A stretch of 64,000 bases of DNA from positions 1,439,978-1,503,977 of the forward strand of contig OZ007509.1 in NCBI GenBank assembly GCA_963931865.1, written 5' to 3'. This stretch comes from Axinella damicornis. Its lineage: Eukaryota; Porifera; Demospongiae; Axinellida; Axinellidae. The notes beneath the pieces were generated by a model that worked only from the letters and a program-made list of their open reading frames with translations, did not search any database and was not told the DNA's origin. This document shows positions 46,401 through 57,429 of this stretch, in pieces (position 1 is the stretch's first letter; every line of letters begins with the position of its first letter). A program made the position numbers and the translations under genes.

Positions 46401-48837
46401 TCAAACCTGGCCGTGCCAGAGCCTACTCTCTGGGGTGCAGCACAGTAGGAAATTGTTGCTATGGTAACAAGTATCAAACAGTAGCTACCCATAGCAGTCA
46501 AAGTGTAACTTACTTACATGTTAACCGTTGTGCATGTATGCAGGGTTGTTATGGAAACACGATGGTAGACATCACTAGCTTATAAAGATTATTGAACATT
46601 GCACAAAACGTTTTCTTTTATATCAGCAACAAGTGAAGGGCAATATAAACTGGTAAGGTTTTTATCTGCTGTTAAATGTTAAATAACAAATGTACTACAC
46701 TCCAGATAAAACGATTGAGGTAAAATTGATGAGAGGTCATGCATGACATTTTAAGTTGTTCAAATGTCTGACCTACCCCCAGAATTCCTGCATTGTTATC
46801 ACTAGGCAGCGGCTGCACAGCAAAGCCGAGTACTGAAGCACTGATTCAGCCATATCTTACTGAGGAGAAGCAGATCCCACTCTCCCTGGGCAAGCCCCTC
46901 TGAAATTAGGTGCTCCAAGGTTGCTCCAGCCGAATGCTGTACGTTACCTAGGCAACAGATTGGAATGCTGCTCATACCTCCCCCATATGGTTCTGGGATG
47001 TATAACCTGGTGAGTGGTCCCACTGGTGCCCGACACAACGTTTGGGATCACCCTCCCCTCAGTGGGACAGGAACACCTGCCGCCTCCCCTCGGTGGAACA
47101 GGAACACCTGCCGCCTCCCCTCGGTGGAACAGGAACACCTGCCGCCTCCCCTCAGTGGGGCAGAAACACCTGCCTCCTCCCCTCTGTGGGACAGGAACGC
47201 CTGCCTCCTCCCCTCTGTGGGACAGGAACACCTGCCTCCTCCCCTCTGTGGGACAGGAACACCTGCCCCCTCCCCTCGGTGGAACAGGAACACCTGCCGC
47301 CTCCCCTCAGTGGGGCAGAAACACCTGCCTCCTCCCCTCTGTGGGACAGGAACGCCTGCCTCCTCCCCTCTGTGGGACAGGAACACCTGCCTCCTCCCCT
47401 CTGTGGGATAGGAACACCTGCCTTTGGCATGAACTCTGTGTCATGTTTGCCTGACCTTGTTACCTCCATAGCAGCCATGTTTCCATGTCTCTCCTGCAGT
47501 CACTAGAAGGTTTTTATTGTGAGCCAACCTTTGACCTGTTGTCTTGACTTCTCTGGCCACAATAACATTTATTGCAGCTGTGGGATGCCTTTATAAACTG
47601 GCCAGCCCCTTATAATGTTGCTGGTTGGGGTGCACTAAAATTCAAATTTTGTAACAGCAATTTCCCCCAGTAGTGTGTGGGGGAAGGTGTTTGACCACTG
47701 GGTGCAGCTAAAATTCAAATTTTTATTTAATAGACAATCCAAAATCCCAGTGTGACTTGTGGCTGCCAGTGAGCCCTTTCCTTGGTGTTGTTGCCACTCA
47801 CAGCTGAAGTCACAGCAGAGGTCCCACGGCTTCACAGACTAATCAGTTTGGTTGCCAGCAGTTGCTATGCAGCGTTAATTAATTAATTGATTATGTTCTG
47901 CAGACTGCAGGGGGAAGATTGCATTCCTGAAGCAGGCAATCACTCGATTAGCATCCTCTGATGTGGAGTTGGCCTGTACATTTTGTCTAAGGAATTGCAA
48001 AATGTGCCTCAAAAAATCCACATGTGATTATTTATTGTGGGTCCGTGGGACGCTGGCGGCTGCCCGTGTTGACAACTCAATTATGCATCATGCCCAAGTC
48101 TGTGAAGCCTTGTCACAGCAAGCCATAATCAGCTTTGATACCTCTGTGGACGTGATTGTCAAAGCAGATTCCATTCTTTGATGAGCAAGCTTGTATGTTG
48201 CTTTGAGTCTATGACATCGAAGCTTACAGACAATACAGTGTACTATGAGTGAGTGGGTGGACGCATTCGGTAATGTTTATGCTGCAGATAATTGTATGGC
48301 TCATTCCTGAAAGGACTCTGAGATTGCAGATTGATGGTGTTAATAAATCACTTTTATGTATAAACACCTGACATTGTGCATCCAGCCAGGCCTGATGCCA
48401 CCTGACATTGTGCATCCAGCCAGGCCTGATGCCGCCATTTGTGCTGTGATACTTACGATTATCTTGTGTTGCTCGCCCTCAGCACCCAGTACCAGTCGAC
48501 CAGTTCTGTAGTGCTGCCTTTATGACAATGAGCTCTTAGAGTACCAAGAGGTTGATGTTAGTCTCGTTTCCAGGGCCAGGCTCCCCCCTGGGAGGAGCCT
48601 GGGAACGAGGCTAGGTTGATGGTGTACCAGGCTTAAGGATCCGGACTAGAAATACAATGTCAAGTGTTCTTTGGACACCTATGTCCAGAACTAGGCCTAT
48701 GTCATCATGCTGTTATATCAGATAAGACCATGAAGTGCCTGATTTTACATATGGTATGATGTTAAAACTCTTATTCTTCATTTTCCTCTTCCTCTTCACC
48801 CCCCCCCCCCCCACCACCACCACCACCACCCCACCAC

Positions 48838-48868
<31 letters not shown>

Positions 48869-51800
48869 ACCACCACCACCACCACCCCACCACACCCACA
48901 CTTGCACATAAGCTTTCTTCAGATCCCTTCAGAAGTTGTAAAACACCGACCTTCTTTGCTGTCGGTACGGAAGGAAAAGTCACATCTGTGGAATACGTTG
49001 AGGTAAAGAAAGCTAGTCTAATATCCACTGTCATGGCAATAGCAGGAATACATAATTTGAACACCCCCCACACCCCTTTCTTGTAAACAGAACTCAAGCA
49101 CCAGATACTTTGTTAGTATCACTATGGTAATGCTCATTGTCATGGCAACCAATGCACTCTGCAAACCAAAATTCTAAAACAGCTGTACATCAAATGTTTC
49201 AGTGGCCGCAGTAATGCACAACAGTGATGCTACAAGAGGTGGGAGGCTAAAATATATTTTTTATCCTGAGCCATGTTGGAGATCAAGGTTCATGTAATGA
49301 AGCGCAGGTTCCCAAACCCAGTGGCTTACAGCTTGTAAGTACATTGTGCAAAGGTATCACCTATCTCTGTGATATACTCTGGGGGGTCAGAGTCCACTCT
49401 ACTGAGCTCTATCGTTGTTTCAGAACAGAAAAACTATAAGCTTATCACTGCGACAATCAAATGCTAGGAAGGATTTGCAAATTGCTTCAGGTATGTGCAC
49501 ACATGTAGTGTGACATCTGCTGCTCGCTCTCTGTAGGTGCTAGACTTGCTATTAGTGTGGCAGCCAGAGTCATGCTACCAATATAGCATTCCATTCTGGT
49601 CACATGACCTTCAACCACTCACACTTCTTGAATTAGGTCATATGACTGCACAGCAGACCTATATAGCAGTGTGATAGCCTTGTTCTTGGGTACAAATCTG
49701 GGAAGGGAGGGCTCATTACCATTGGCGAACCTCCCATATGTGAGTGAGACTGTCATCGTCCTGGTAGATGAACTGTCATCGTCCTGGTAGATGAACTTTC
49801 ATCGTCCTGGTAGATGAACTGTCATCGTCCTGGTAGATGGACTGTCATCGTCCTGGTAGATGAACTGTCATCGTCCTGGTAGATGAACTGTCATCGTCCT
49901 GGTAGATGAACTGTCAGTCATCGTCCTGGTAGATGAACTGTCATCGTCCTGGTAGATGAACTGTCATCGTCCTGGTAGATGAACTGTCAACGTCCTGGTA
50001 GAGGAACTGTCATCGTCCTGGTAGATGAACTGTCATCGTCCTGGTAGATGAACTGTCATCGTCCTGGTAGATGAACTGTCATCGTCCTGGTAGATGAACT
50101 GTCATTGTCCTGGTAGATGAACTGTCATCATCCTGGTAGATGAACTGTCATCGTCCTGGTAGATGAACTGTCATCGTCCTGGTAGATGAACTGTCATCGT
50201 CCTGGTAGATGAACTGTCATCGTCCTGGTAGATGAACTGTCAGTCATCGTCCTGGTAGATGAACTGTCATCGTCCTGGTAGATGAACTGTCATCGTCCTG
50301 GTAGATGAACTGTCATCGTCCTGGTAGATGAACTGTCATCGTCCTGGTAGATGAACTGTCATCGTCCTGGTAGATGAACTGGTAGATGAACTGTCAGTCA
50401 TCGTCCTGGTAGATGAACTTTCATCGTCCTGGTAGATGAACTGTCATCGTCCTGGTAGATGAACTGTCATCATCCTGGTAGATGAACTGTCATCGTCCTG
50501 GTAGATGAACTGTCATCGTCCTGGTAGATGAACTGGTAGATGAACTGTCAGTCATCGTCCTGGTAGATGAACTTTCATCGTCCTGGTAGATGAACTGTCA
50601 TCATCCTGGTAGATGGACTGTCATCGTCCTGGTTGATGAACTGTTTGTGTCCTGGTAGATGAACTGTCATCGTCCTGGTAGATGAACTGTCATCGTCCTG
50701 GTAGATGAACTGTCATTGTAACTGTCATCGTCCTGGTAGATGAACTGTCATCGTCCTGGCAGATGAACTGTTTGTGTCTTGGTAGATGAACTGTCATCGT
50801 CCTGGTAGATGAACTGTCATCGTCCCAGTAGATGGACTGTTGTCCTCCAGAGAGTGGACAGCATACTGGTGTTGCCCACTGCTTACACTTAGATGGCAGC
50901 AGTATTGCCCAGAAGCCTTGAATATCTGTTTGCTAAGTACTAATTTCCTGATTTCAAGATGCTGTTTGTAGGGGACCAATTTGTGGTTGAGAGAAGCCCA
51001 GATTCATAGCGGGTGCTAGCCGACATTCCTGAGCTGGTTGGGCTTCAGTTGAATCTGATTGTTAATTGAATGAGCAGCGTGCTTCTTGTTAAGCAGGATT
51101 GGTAGTAGCAGATAGTTTCGCTTAGCCTCGTTCCCAAGCCTTCTCACCCCAGCGTCTGTCGCTTGCAGTACTAATGCGGGGGATGGCCTGGTAAAACTCG
51201 TCACATGCAGTGACGTACCTGGACTTGTAGAGGATGGCACATGTTTCTCTGTACAGCTCAGGGGCTGCTTTCTGAACCTGAGAAAGTTACCAGTACTGTC
51301 TGATGTCGACTGCTATGATGCTCAGTGCACCGCTGGCTGCGATCAGTAGCGCACTCACTTATTTGCGGTTTTCCGGGAATGTGCCACTCGCACTGCACGT
51401 GACGAGTTTTACCAGGCCTCCCCCAACTTTAGTACTGCAAGCAGCAAACGCTGGAGTGAGAAGGCCTGGGAATGAGGCTAGGTTTTGCTGTAAACTGCCA
51501 TAGGGCTGGACATTTTGTTTTCAAAATATTAATGGTTGCTTATCTACATTGCAGTCCCTCTTTGTAGCAATTAAATTTTGCATAACTGGAAGCCTGTGTG
51601 CTTATATGGCAAGAAATATCCATGTTCATGAAAATATGCAGTTCTGTGGTGTCCATGACAACAGCAAAACAGCATACTGGACTAGTATCCATGGCAACTG
51701 AGAGCATCAATGGCAACAGCAAAATTGAGAGCCACTTGTTTCCATTGCAACTGATAGCATAGCAGAGACTAGTATCCATGGCAACAATGAAGTTGAAAGC

Positions 51801-54800
51801 ATCTAGTATCCATGGCAACAGCTAAACTGAGAGTGTAGTCTACAAGTTCAACCATCCCACAATCTGTGTGTACATGCACATAGCTGAGGGGAGGTAGCGG
51901 AGGGTGCAGTATTTATTTGAGGAGCCTTTAGACCATGTTGCATGACAAGCCAGCTAGCTAACCTGCTGCAGGAGTGTAACTGCCCATATACCGTGTTAGC
52001 ATGAATTGCACTAAGATTTGTGAAGCCGGACCTTATCCATTTATTTAGTTCTTATTTTAGTGGTCACGTAGTAAACACGTCAGCCCAGTCAGTCGGGTTA
52101 GTCCTGCCACGTGGTCAGAGTCTTACATCACTTCAGCCGACTTCTGGAGAGAGTGTCTTGCTCGTAGTTGCTAGTGCTGGAGGACCGTTGGTGCTGGCAG
52201 GACAAGTGGACTGGCAGATCCGACTCAACCGAGCCCGACAGAGTCATCAGTTGTTTCCTAAGTGGATGCAAAGCAACTGACCAATGATGTGTGGTATGAG
52301 CTGGATGTACCGTTCCTATTCAGATGAATGTCTGCACGATATCCTCCTCGTATATTCTCGTGAGTGATGGCTACCAAGCTAGCGTGAATATGGTGCATAA
52401 CCTCCATGACACATGGCCTATCTCGGTGCACCCATGGCAACTGCGGAATGGAACAGCTAGTGCAGTGATGTATCTGGGACCAATGAGACTCGTTGTTACT
52501 GTGGCCCAAGCTGGTATGTTTCTGGAATGCACACAGGTACAAGGATTTACCACTCAGAATCATAAACTTCAATCCCTCCGAAACCTCACATTCCTGGCCT
52601 CACACAGCTGCTACGTCACATTCTCACTGCAGAGCAATGTGCTGTGCAGTAGCGACCAAATTTGGAAGTATTGTCATAACCCCGCTCCACCCAAACCTCC
52701 CACAGCTAATATTAGTTTAGCTATCAGAACTACTGGGTTTGAACTTCCTCCTTAAACCTGCCCTCCCTCATCCCCCTCCTCAAACCGGCCCTCCCTCGGC
52801 ATCCTCAAGTAAGCTATATCCTTATTGACCATTTGTATTAGGGACAAGAATCCTGTGCAGGGTGGCATAGGAGGGATATCTTTTACTGTATCAGAACAGC
52901 ATCAACCTTTGATACCCGAACAGCATGGCTATTAGTGCTATATGTAGGAATACTTCAGGCGTGTATTCTTTCTGATGCTATGTATATCCAACCCAGAAAT
53001 ATGAGCTGAAATAGCATACATGTTTCTGTAAATTGATCCAGCACCCAACGTTTGTAGTTAATATGCACATAATACCGCAGTTAATCAATCTGGTGGATTC
53101 TACATGGATCATGGTCATTACAGGGTTGTAAGCAGTTTGTATACACACCCTCCTTTCATGGCTGGATTCATCCTTACTGGCTGGATTCATCCTTGCTGGC
53201 TGGATTCATCCTTGCTGGCTGGATTCATCCTTGCTGGCTGGATTCATCCTTGCTGGCTGGATTCATCCTTGCTGGCTGGATTCATCCTTGCTGGCTGGAT
53301 TCATCCTAGCTGGCTGGATTCATCCTAGCTGGCTGGATTCGTCCTAGCTGGCTGGATTCGTCCTAGCTGGCTGGATTCATCTTTGCTGCTGGGGGCTGAT
53401 GTAGTTTGAGTTGCTGTTCGTGCAGTTTCATGTCCTTTGCCCATCATGTATTGTAAAGTGAGCTGGTATATCAGTTCCAGTAGCTTCCCACCCAAGGAAG
53501 CAACCTACCACCACTGCTAATCTTTCATCACATGATTGAGTGGACGTTCTCCAACCAGTCATCGTACATACTTCAACCTCATACCTGGGCTTACATGGAA
53601 TATGGGGTGTAAGTTGCACCTGCTTGTACTGGCAGCACCCACCAGGGCACTGGAGGACGTGGAGGACGATGAGGTGCAGGTGTGGGGGGAAATACTTGTA
53701 CTGGCAGCACCCATCAGGGCACTGAAGGACGATGAGGTGCAGGTGGGGGGGAATGTACTTGTACTGTCTGCACCCAGGCACAGGAAGGACAGTGAGGTGC
53801 AGGTGGGGGGAAACTGAATGAGAGTACAGTCAGCAAGGACACTGAGCACAGAGTACAAACAGCAAGGACACTGAGCATAGAGTACAAACAGCTGATCCGG
53901 ATGGTACTCCGATGGTACTCCGTGCTCTTGTGGAGTACATGTACCTGTTGATTGTTAATCTGATTACCACTCTCGGTCACACGAAAGGAAGAGGATACTT
54001 TGTAGTCACATGACATTCAACCAATTGCCTTCAGCCAATCCAATTCCCAATCTAGGTCACATCATTTTGAATCAATCGAAATTGGATCACATGGTGTTGC
54101 GATATGTACGTTGGGTTATGTTACTCCTAGGCTGGTGCTGCCACTCTCTGTTACTAGCAACCTAGGCTGGTGCTGCCACTCTCTGTTGCTAGCAACCTAG
54201 GCTGGTGCTGCCACTCTCTGTTGCTAGCAACCTAGGCTGGTGCTGCCACTCTCTGTTGCTAAAGTGGTGACTGCAGGACACTTAAGCCACTTAGCCTAAC
54301 GCCACTTTGTTTTCATGTACTTGTACACGTGGTTTTTTTGTACTACTTGGGGTACTTATCTGCACTTGCAACCCGGAGTAACCTCTGTGGTGTTGTGACT
54401 TGTGCATGTATTAGGCCCAGGTTCCACAGCAGGTAGTGGTGTTGTGAGCAGGTAGTGGTGTTGTGACTTGTGCATGTATTAGACCCAGGTTATTAGTCCC
54501 AGGTTCCATGGCAAGTAGCTGCTAAATTGAGAGAAGCACGCATTCTCTGTCTGATCTTCCAATTAGCAGCTACTGTGTGATTACTACAGAACCTGATCAA
54601 GGTCTGTATGCAGCTGTTTACTGGCTGAAATAGCCTATTTAGGTGATATCTGCTTATTTTGACTGACAGTACAGTCAGTTCAGTTCATCAGTTCAGTTCT
54701 GGATACTCCACCAGGTGGGTCTTTGCAGCAGCTGCAAACATCTTGGTCAGAGTTCCATTTCAGCTTCCAATACAGTTGACAGGGTGGGCTGTCCCAAATT

Positions 54801-56790
54801 CAAGTAAACGGAGTGTGTGTGGTGGTGCACTGGTAGAGTGAGAGTCTCAGGTGCTCAGCTCGGGCTCTGTCCTGGGTTCTGTTGAACGGTGGTTCACCTT
54901 AACAATTTGCCCTTTGCCTTCCAAATACAAGTTTGAACTTTACGGTCTCAAGTGAGTTCAGTGATGATGTCACCACCATCCCCCGTTAATGGGCGCAGGA
55001 CCTGCATGAAAACCTTCTGTATTGGAGGTGCAGCATTCCTGGGTTCAGAATATCTTCCGGTTATTAGTTCTCAAGTAGCCATCAAAACCTGGTAAGTAGA
55101 ATGTGAATGCAATTGCCACACTAATAAATTCATGAAGTATGAGTGAATTTTGTTATAATTCCATTGAATGGAACCCAATTCCGGGTTTACAGACCACTGC
55201 CCACGTAGTGGACTCTGTTGGAAGCTGCAATGGTGAGACTTGTAGCTGCTGCAAGCACCCAGCTGGCAGTGTCAAAATCTCTGTCTATCTGCCTTTTACC
55301 CAGCTGGCAGTGTCAAAATCTCTGCCTATCTGCCTTTTCTATCACCTGCCAAGTACCCATCAAAACTCTTGAGGGACTGTCTAAACTGACTTTGCTAATC
55401 CACTTGTGTTAGTGTGTGAATGTAATTGTCACACTAATGAATTCATGATTTGTGAGTGAATTTTGTTGTCATTCTCTTGAATGGAACCCAAGGTATCAGG
55501 TTTTGTAATTCAGAGGTGATCCCAACACCTGGGTCAGTTGACCCTGTAGCAGGGTTTAAATTTTGAACTTGTCCTTTCCTGTCCAACAGAGTCTCCGGTC
55601 TCAGATGACCTGTCCTACAAGCCTGGTAGTGGTTGGAGGAGGAGATGATCTGGTAGGTGGAGGTATCAATTCTTATCCTACCAGAGTTTTGTTTTGTTTT
55701 GCAAGAGTTTGTTACTGAGTTAAAATCCTTGCACACTGTAAATACTCAGAGCTCGGTGCCTTCCATGAAAGGAATACACCCTTCCATATAAGGAATGCAC
55801 TGTGCTCCGAGGTCTAATACCCAGTCCTGCAAATATTCTGCAAAACCAATTATTTCTGGGGAAAATCCTTTGTATGTGAAGATGTGCACAGCTACATGGA
55901 ATGGCTTGTAGAAGTGATTGTTTCCTTGCGTCAGGAGAAGGAAGCACCTATCCATTGCTATGAACTCTTAGCTAACACTGTTTACTCTTAACACTATTAG
56001 TTGGTTGAGTTTTGCTTTCGCCTTTAAATTTGTTTAGCTCCGACTGTCAACTGAGGACAAGCATGCGGAGGTTGTCTGCCAGAGCGTGGTTGACAGGTGC
56101 ATTATGGAGAAAATGTACGAGTTTATGGTCCACACACTTCCGTGCAGTTACCCAGAAGAGCCCCGATACAGTCGAAAAAGGAAGTCCTCTCATGTTGATG
56201 AGATCGGCAGTACCTTCCTAACGCCAGCCGTCCCCCAAAGCCCCATTATTCTCATGACAGCGTCTGAAGACTCAGACAAAAACTTTAACTTGAACAACTC
56301 CAACCCTCTTCTCTGGAAGACCATCCTCAGTCTCAAGCAGGGCGGAAGGAGCTCGCCCAGTAGTCGCTCCTCCTCCTCCTCCCCCGTGCCAGTACTGGAC
56401 CCACGATCTTTCTTTCAGGACGGAATGACCCCCCCTTCCAGCAAGAGACCGCTCGTTGGAGACTTACCAAAGATGGGTAGGCCTCGTTCCAAGTCGACTG
56501 TTGAGAGGCCTAATAAAAAATTGCCCCTGAGATCTCGTTCTAAAAGTAATGACCAATCAAATCCGCAGAAACCACCTGCTATGCCCAGGGATTCCTTCAT
56601 CCCTATTCCTCTCCTGGCCGGAAACTGCAACTCAAACAACAACAATTCTAGCGACGTCTCTCCTCCTCAGCTGCTGGCCATCCCCCAGACTCACTTCAGG
56701 CCGCTGCCAGTAACGCCGCCACGAAATCCATTCGAGGACCCGATGCAGAAACTTGACCCCAAAACACTTAAGCAACTCCAGCGGAAGTAG
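34498..56790 (+). CDS. KANSL3: KAT8 regulatory NSL complex subunit 3 homologue
   Basis: Exons 34498-34727, 35229-35559, 35852-35935, 36705-36806, 37279-37401, 41769-41984, 42989-43060, 44230-44304 (or 44284), possible microexon 47500-47509, 48923-49002, 55590-55652, 56038-56790 (stop TAG). About 702-712 aa, all in phase. Matches to vertebrate KANSL3 include FGLLLKRPWNPVAG, RRWRLWQSQVSSLGKV, PTRPVVLFGWSVGARIACK, CKTPTFFAVG, SLVVVGGGDD and VVDRCIMEKMYEF. The centre is an alpha/beta-hydrolase fold. The last exon is low-complexity, Ser/Arg/Lys-rich with KRKS-type nuclear signals. KANSL3 is a scaffold of the nuclear NSL complex, which carries the MOF/KAT8 acetyltransferase to promoters. Introns are long and packed with SINEs and minisatellites. 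The start ATG is chosen because it opens the exon whose phase fits exon 2; first-exon homology is weak. Confidence 0.9.
34748..35050 (-). mobile_element. tRNA-derived SINE (KANSL3 intron 1)
   Basis: In minus orientation: a tRNA-Ser(GCT)-like head at about 34979-35050 (A box tggcctagcgg, anticodon loop tgctaat, B box ggttcgaatcc), a body containing ggggatgtaaagccgttgg next to tcccgggg, and an (AAAT)n tail at 34748-34765. Confidence 0.85.
35693..35760 (+). mobile_element. tRNA-like SINE head (KANSL3 intron 2)
   Basis: A-box-like tggccaagtgg followed by B-box-like ggttgaaaccc at tRNA spacing. The SINE body was not delimited. Confidence 0.45.
36211..36700. repeat. 24-bp minisatellite, about 20 copies (KANSL3 intron 3)
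   Basis: Unit cctggtcctcaccccctcca plus cctc, almost purine-free on the plus strand. It ends four bases before the acceptor AG of exon 4 (36705) and so makes up the polypyrimidine tract. Confidence 0.95.
36870..37278. repeat. GGGA-rich then CT/poly-C tract (KANSL3 intron 4)
   Basis: Purine-rich gggaggga repeats (36870-37030), then ctcctcctcc and long C runs (about 37145-37278) reaching the acceptor of exon 5. Confidence 0.9.
37402..37688 (-). mobile_element. SINE directly after the exon-5 donor (KANSL3 intron 5)
   Basis: In minus orientation, a tRNA-like head near 37610-37688 (tgggtgagtggttaaag, then ggtcccaggttc) and a body with ggggacgttaaactgtcgg followed by tcccagggg. The body motif aligns with that of the SINE at 34748-35050. 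Confidence 0.7.
37787..38936. repeat. 66-bp tandem array, about 17 copies (KANSL3 intron 5)
   Basis: Unit begins ctgtcctcccgtgctgcact and includes gagatatccccacagtgcat. One copy (about 38714) has an 11-bp deletion. Because 66 is a multiple of 3, several frames stay open on both strands; these are not genes. Confidence 0.95.
39114..39186 (-). tRNA. tRNA-Thr(AGT)-like sequence, probably a pseudogene or SINE head
   Basis: 73 nt fold as a cloverleaf: acceptor gggtcca with tggatcc, anticodon stem tctga/tcaga with loop ctagtat (anticodon AGT), and T stem ctggg/cccag with loop atcgagt. The D stem is imperfect and the T loop lacks the first T, so function is doubtful. It lies in an intron, opposite strand. 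Confidence 0.4.
39426..39725. repeat. 18-bp minisatellite, about 16 copies (KANSL3 intron 5)
   Basis: Unit ttcagaggctgtgcagtg with g/a and a/t variants and one 6-bp interruption near 39558. Open in one frame because of its length. Confidence 0.9.
41220..41690. repeat. CCTCCCACATTCCAG-type minisatellite (KANSL3 intron 5)
   Basis: Variable units built from cagcccctcccacctcccac and attc, interspersed with ctaacctcctacctccactc blocks; pyrimidine/A-rich on the plus strand, ending about 80 bp before exon 6. Confidence 0.9.
42005..42320. repeat. Tandem partial copies of the exon-6 end plus G/A-rich tract (KANSL3 intron 6)
   Basis: Segments resembling the exon-6 3' end (gagcagatggtgatcacgtc and actggggagag) recur at about 42066-42105 and 42211-42250, each followed by gagggagtgggagggtgt-like intron sequence. 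Confidence 0.8.
43718..43773. repeat. (GT)n followed by a ~28-base G run (KANSL3 intron 7)
   Basis: gtgtgtgtgt from about 43720, then an almost pure G tract at 43746-43772. Possible G-quadruplex; assembly length of such runs is unreliable. Confidence 0.9.
44922..45039. repeat. 118-bp palindrome (KANSL3 intron)
   Basis: Arms of about 55 bp (attattaccg-type end, tactgggaaa, ctgttgccgtattg) in inverted orientation around ccacaag. Likely a foldback transposon remnant; no target duplication identified. Confidence 0.8.
47053..47421. repeat. 31-bp minisatellite, about 12 copies (KANSL3 intron)
   Basis: Unit gtgggacaggaacacctgcc with tcctcccctct or gcctcccctcg. Variants alternate between ggaacagg, gggacagg and ggggcaga types in a repeated order, suggesting block duplications. 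Confidence 0.92.
48559..48613. repeat. Foldback, TAGTCTCGTTTCCAGG type (KANSL3 intron)
   Basis: tagtctcgtttccagg at left, gcctgggaacgaggcta at right around a ccctggg centre. Confidence 0.8.
48797..48899. repeat. Poly-C and (CCA)n tract upstream of a KANSL3 exon
   Basis: C runs of 14 and about 30 bases alternate with accaccacc blocks; the exon acceptor follows at 48922. Confidence 0.93.
49750..50850. repeat. 23-bp minisatellite, about 47 copies (KANSL3 intron)
   Basis: Unit gtcatcgtcctggtagatga plus act. Occasional gtca and ggtagatgaact insertions recur at near-regular spacing, indicating larger duplicated blocks. Confidence 0.95.
51123..51480. mobile_element. Long-armed foldback element, TAGCCTCGTTCCCAGG family (KANSL3 intron)
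   Basis: About 95-bp inverted arms: left tagcctcgttcccaagcctt through aaaactcgtcacatgcagtg, right cacgtgacgagttttaccag through aggcctgggaatgaggcta. Roughly 170 bp lie between them. The best-preserved long copy in the window. Confidence 0.85.
53158..53385. repeat. 19-bp minisatellite, 12 copies (KANSL3 intron)
   Basis: Unit ctggctggattcatccttg, shifting to ...tcctag and ...gtcctag in the last copies. Confidence 0.93.
53610..53815. repeat. About 3 copies of a ~62-bp repeat (KANSL3 intron)
   Basis: Unit includes cttgtactggcagcaccca, aggacgatgaggtgcaggtg and a ggggggaa run. Confidence 0.85.
54125..54262. repeat. 35-bp repeat, 4 copies (KANSL3 intron)
   Basis: Unit ctaggctggtgctgccactc then tctgttgctagcaac. 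Confidence 0.92.
54806..55090 (+). mobile_element. SINE-like element (KANSL3 intron)
   Basis: tRNA-like start tggtggtgcactggtagagt, then B-box-like gggttctgttgaac and a body containing gggcgcaggacctgcatgaa. Limits are uncertain. Confidence 0.5.
55098..55497. repeat. Direct duplication of an ~80-bp segment (KANSL3 intron)
   Basis: 55098-55180 and 55416-55497 share gtgaatg(c/t)aattg(c/t)cacacta, gtgagtgaattttgtt and ttgaatggaaccca. Between them a 39-bp piece (agctggcagtgtcaaaatct) is itself tandemly doubled near 55258-55340. Confidence 0.8.
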
Positions 56791-57429
56791 GGAGCAGTGA
56801 CTGTTCTACCACTGTGTATTGTCACACTCATATCTGTTATGCACTGTGTATGTTGTTGTCATGATGGGTTACAAAGAGTGTTAGTAGTTGGACGTTAACT
56901 GTCAGCTCGTGCATTGAGAATTAAATTGTAGAACTAGGAGAAAATTCCCAGATTTGACCCAAATCTTGTGAACAGCTCTTATCACTGGAGCCCATCCATC
57001 TGATCATAGCATAGGCCTCCAAATCAATGTGTTCTTCTTCTCACTTTGGCCATTGTTAAGAGCTAAGATAAATAAATTATGTTCACATGAATCATGGCAT
57101 TGGGGAAGTGCAATCACGGAATGTTTGTGAAGCTGTGTGGTGAAGGTGGTAAATATAAAAAAGGTGGAATTGTAAAAGTGTTTGGTTGCTAATCAGTTTC
57201 AAGCTTGAAACAGCACATAGATATATCATAATATAATATACAGAAAGAAATGGTCAGAGAAAATAATAGTTGCACCTAAAACTAAGTGAGTCAAAGATTT
57301 AAGCAGTCGATTTCACTGTGAAAGGAAGGAACAATTGGATGTTAATGAGGTTGGATCTCCACATGCATAGATTAATACAAAGATGGTTTGTGAACAGCTT
57401 GCTTCGAACTAGGTGCATGCTATATATGT
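56791..57429. other. Convergent 3' region of KANSL3 and the Reeler gene
   Basis: No coding signal. A candidate poly(A) signal for KANSL3, aataaa, lies at 57071-57076, 281 bp after its stop. Confidence 0.55.

Noticed and set aside
47014..47506. Overlapping 108-154-codon frames on both strands
   Set aside because: The 31-bp repeat keeps several frames open; an intronic minisatellite.
48713..49097. Gly-rich minus-strand frames
   Set aside because: Reverse translation of poly-C/CCA tracts; the real exon here (48923-49002) is on the plus strand.
49750..50850. CRISPR-like regularly repeated array
   Set aside because: Units are contiguous 23-mers with no unique spacers, in an animal intron; an ordinary minisatellite. 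The same applies to the 60481-62037 array.
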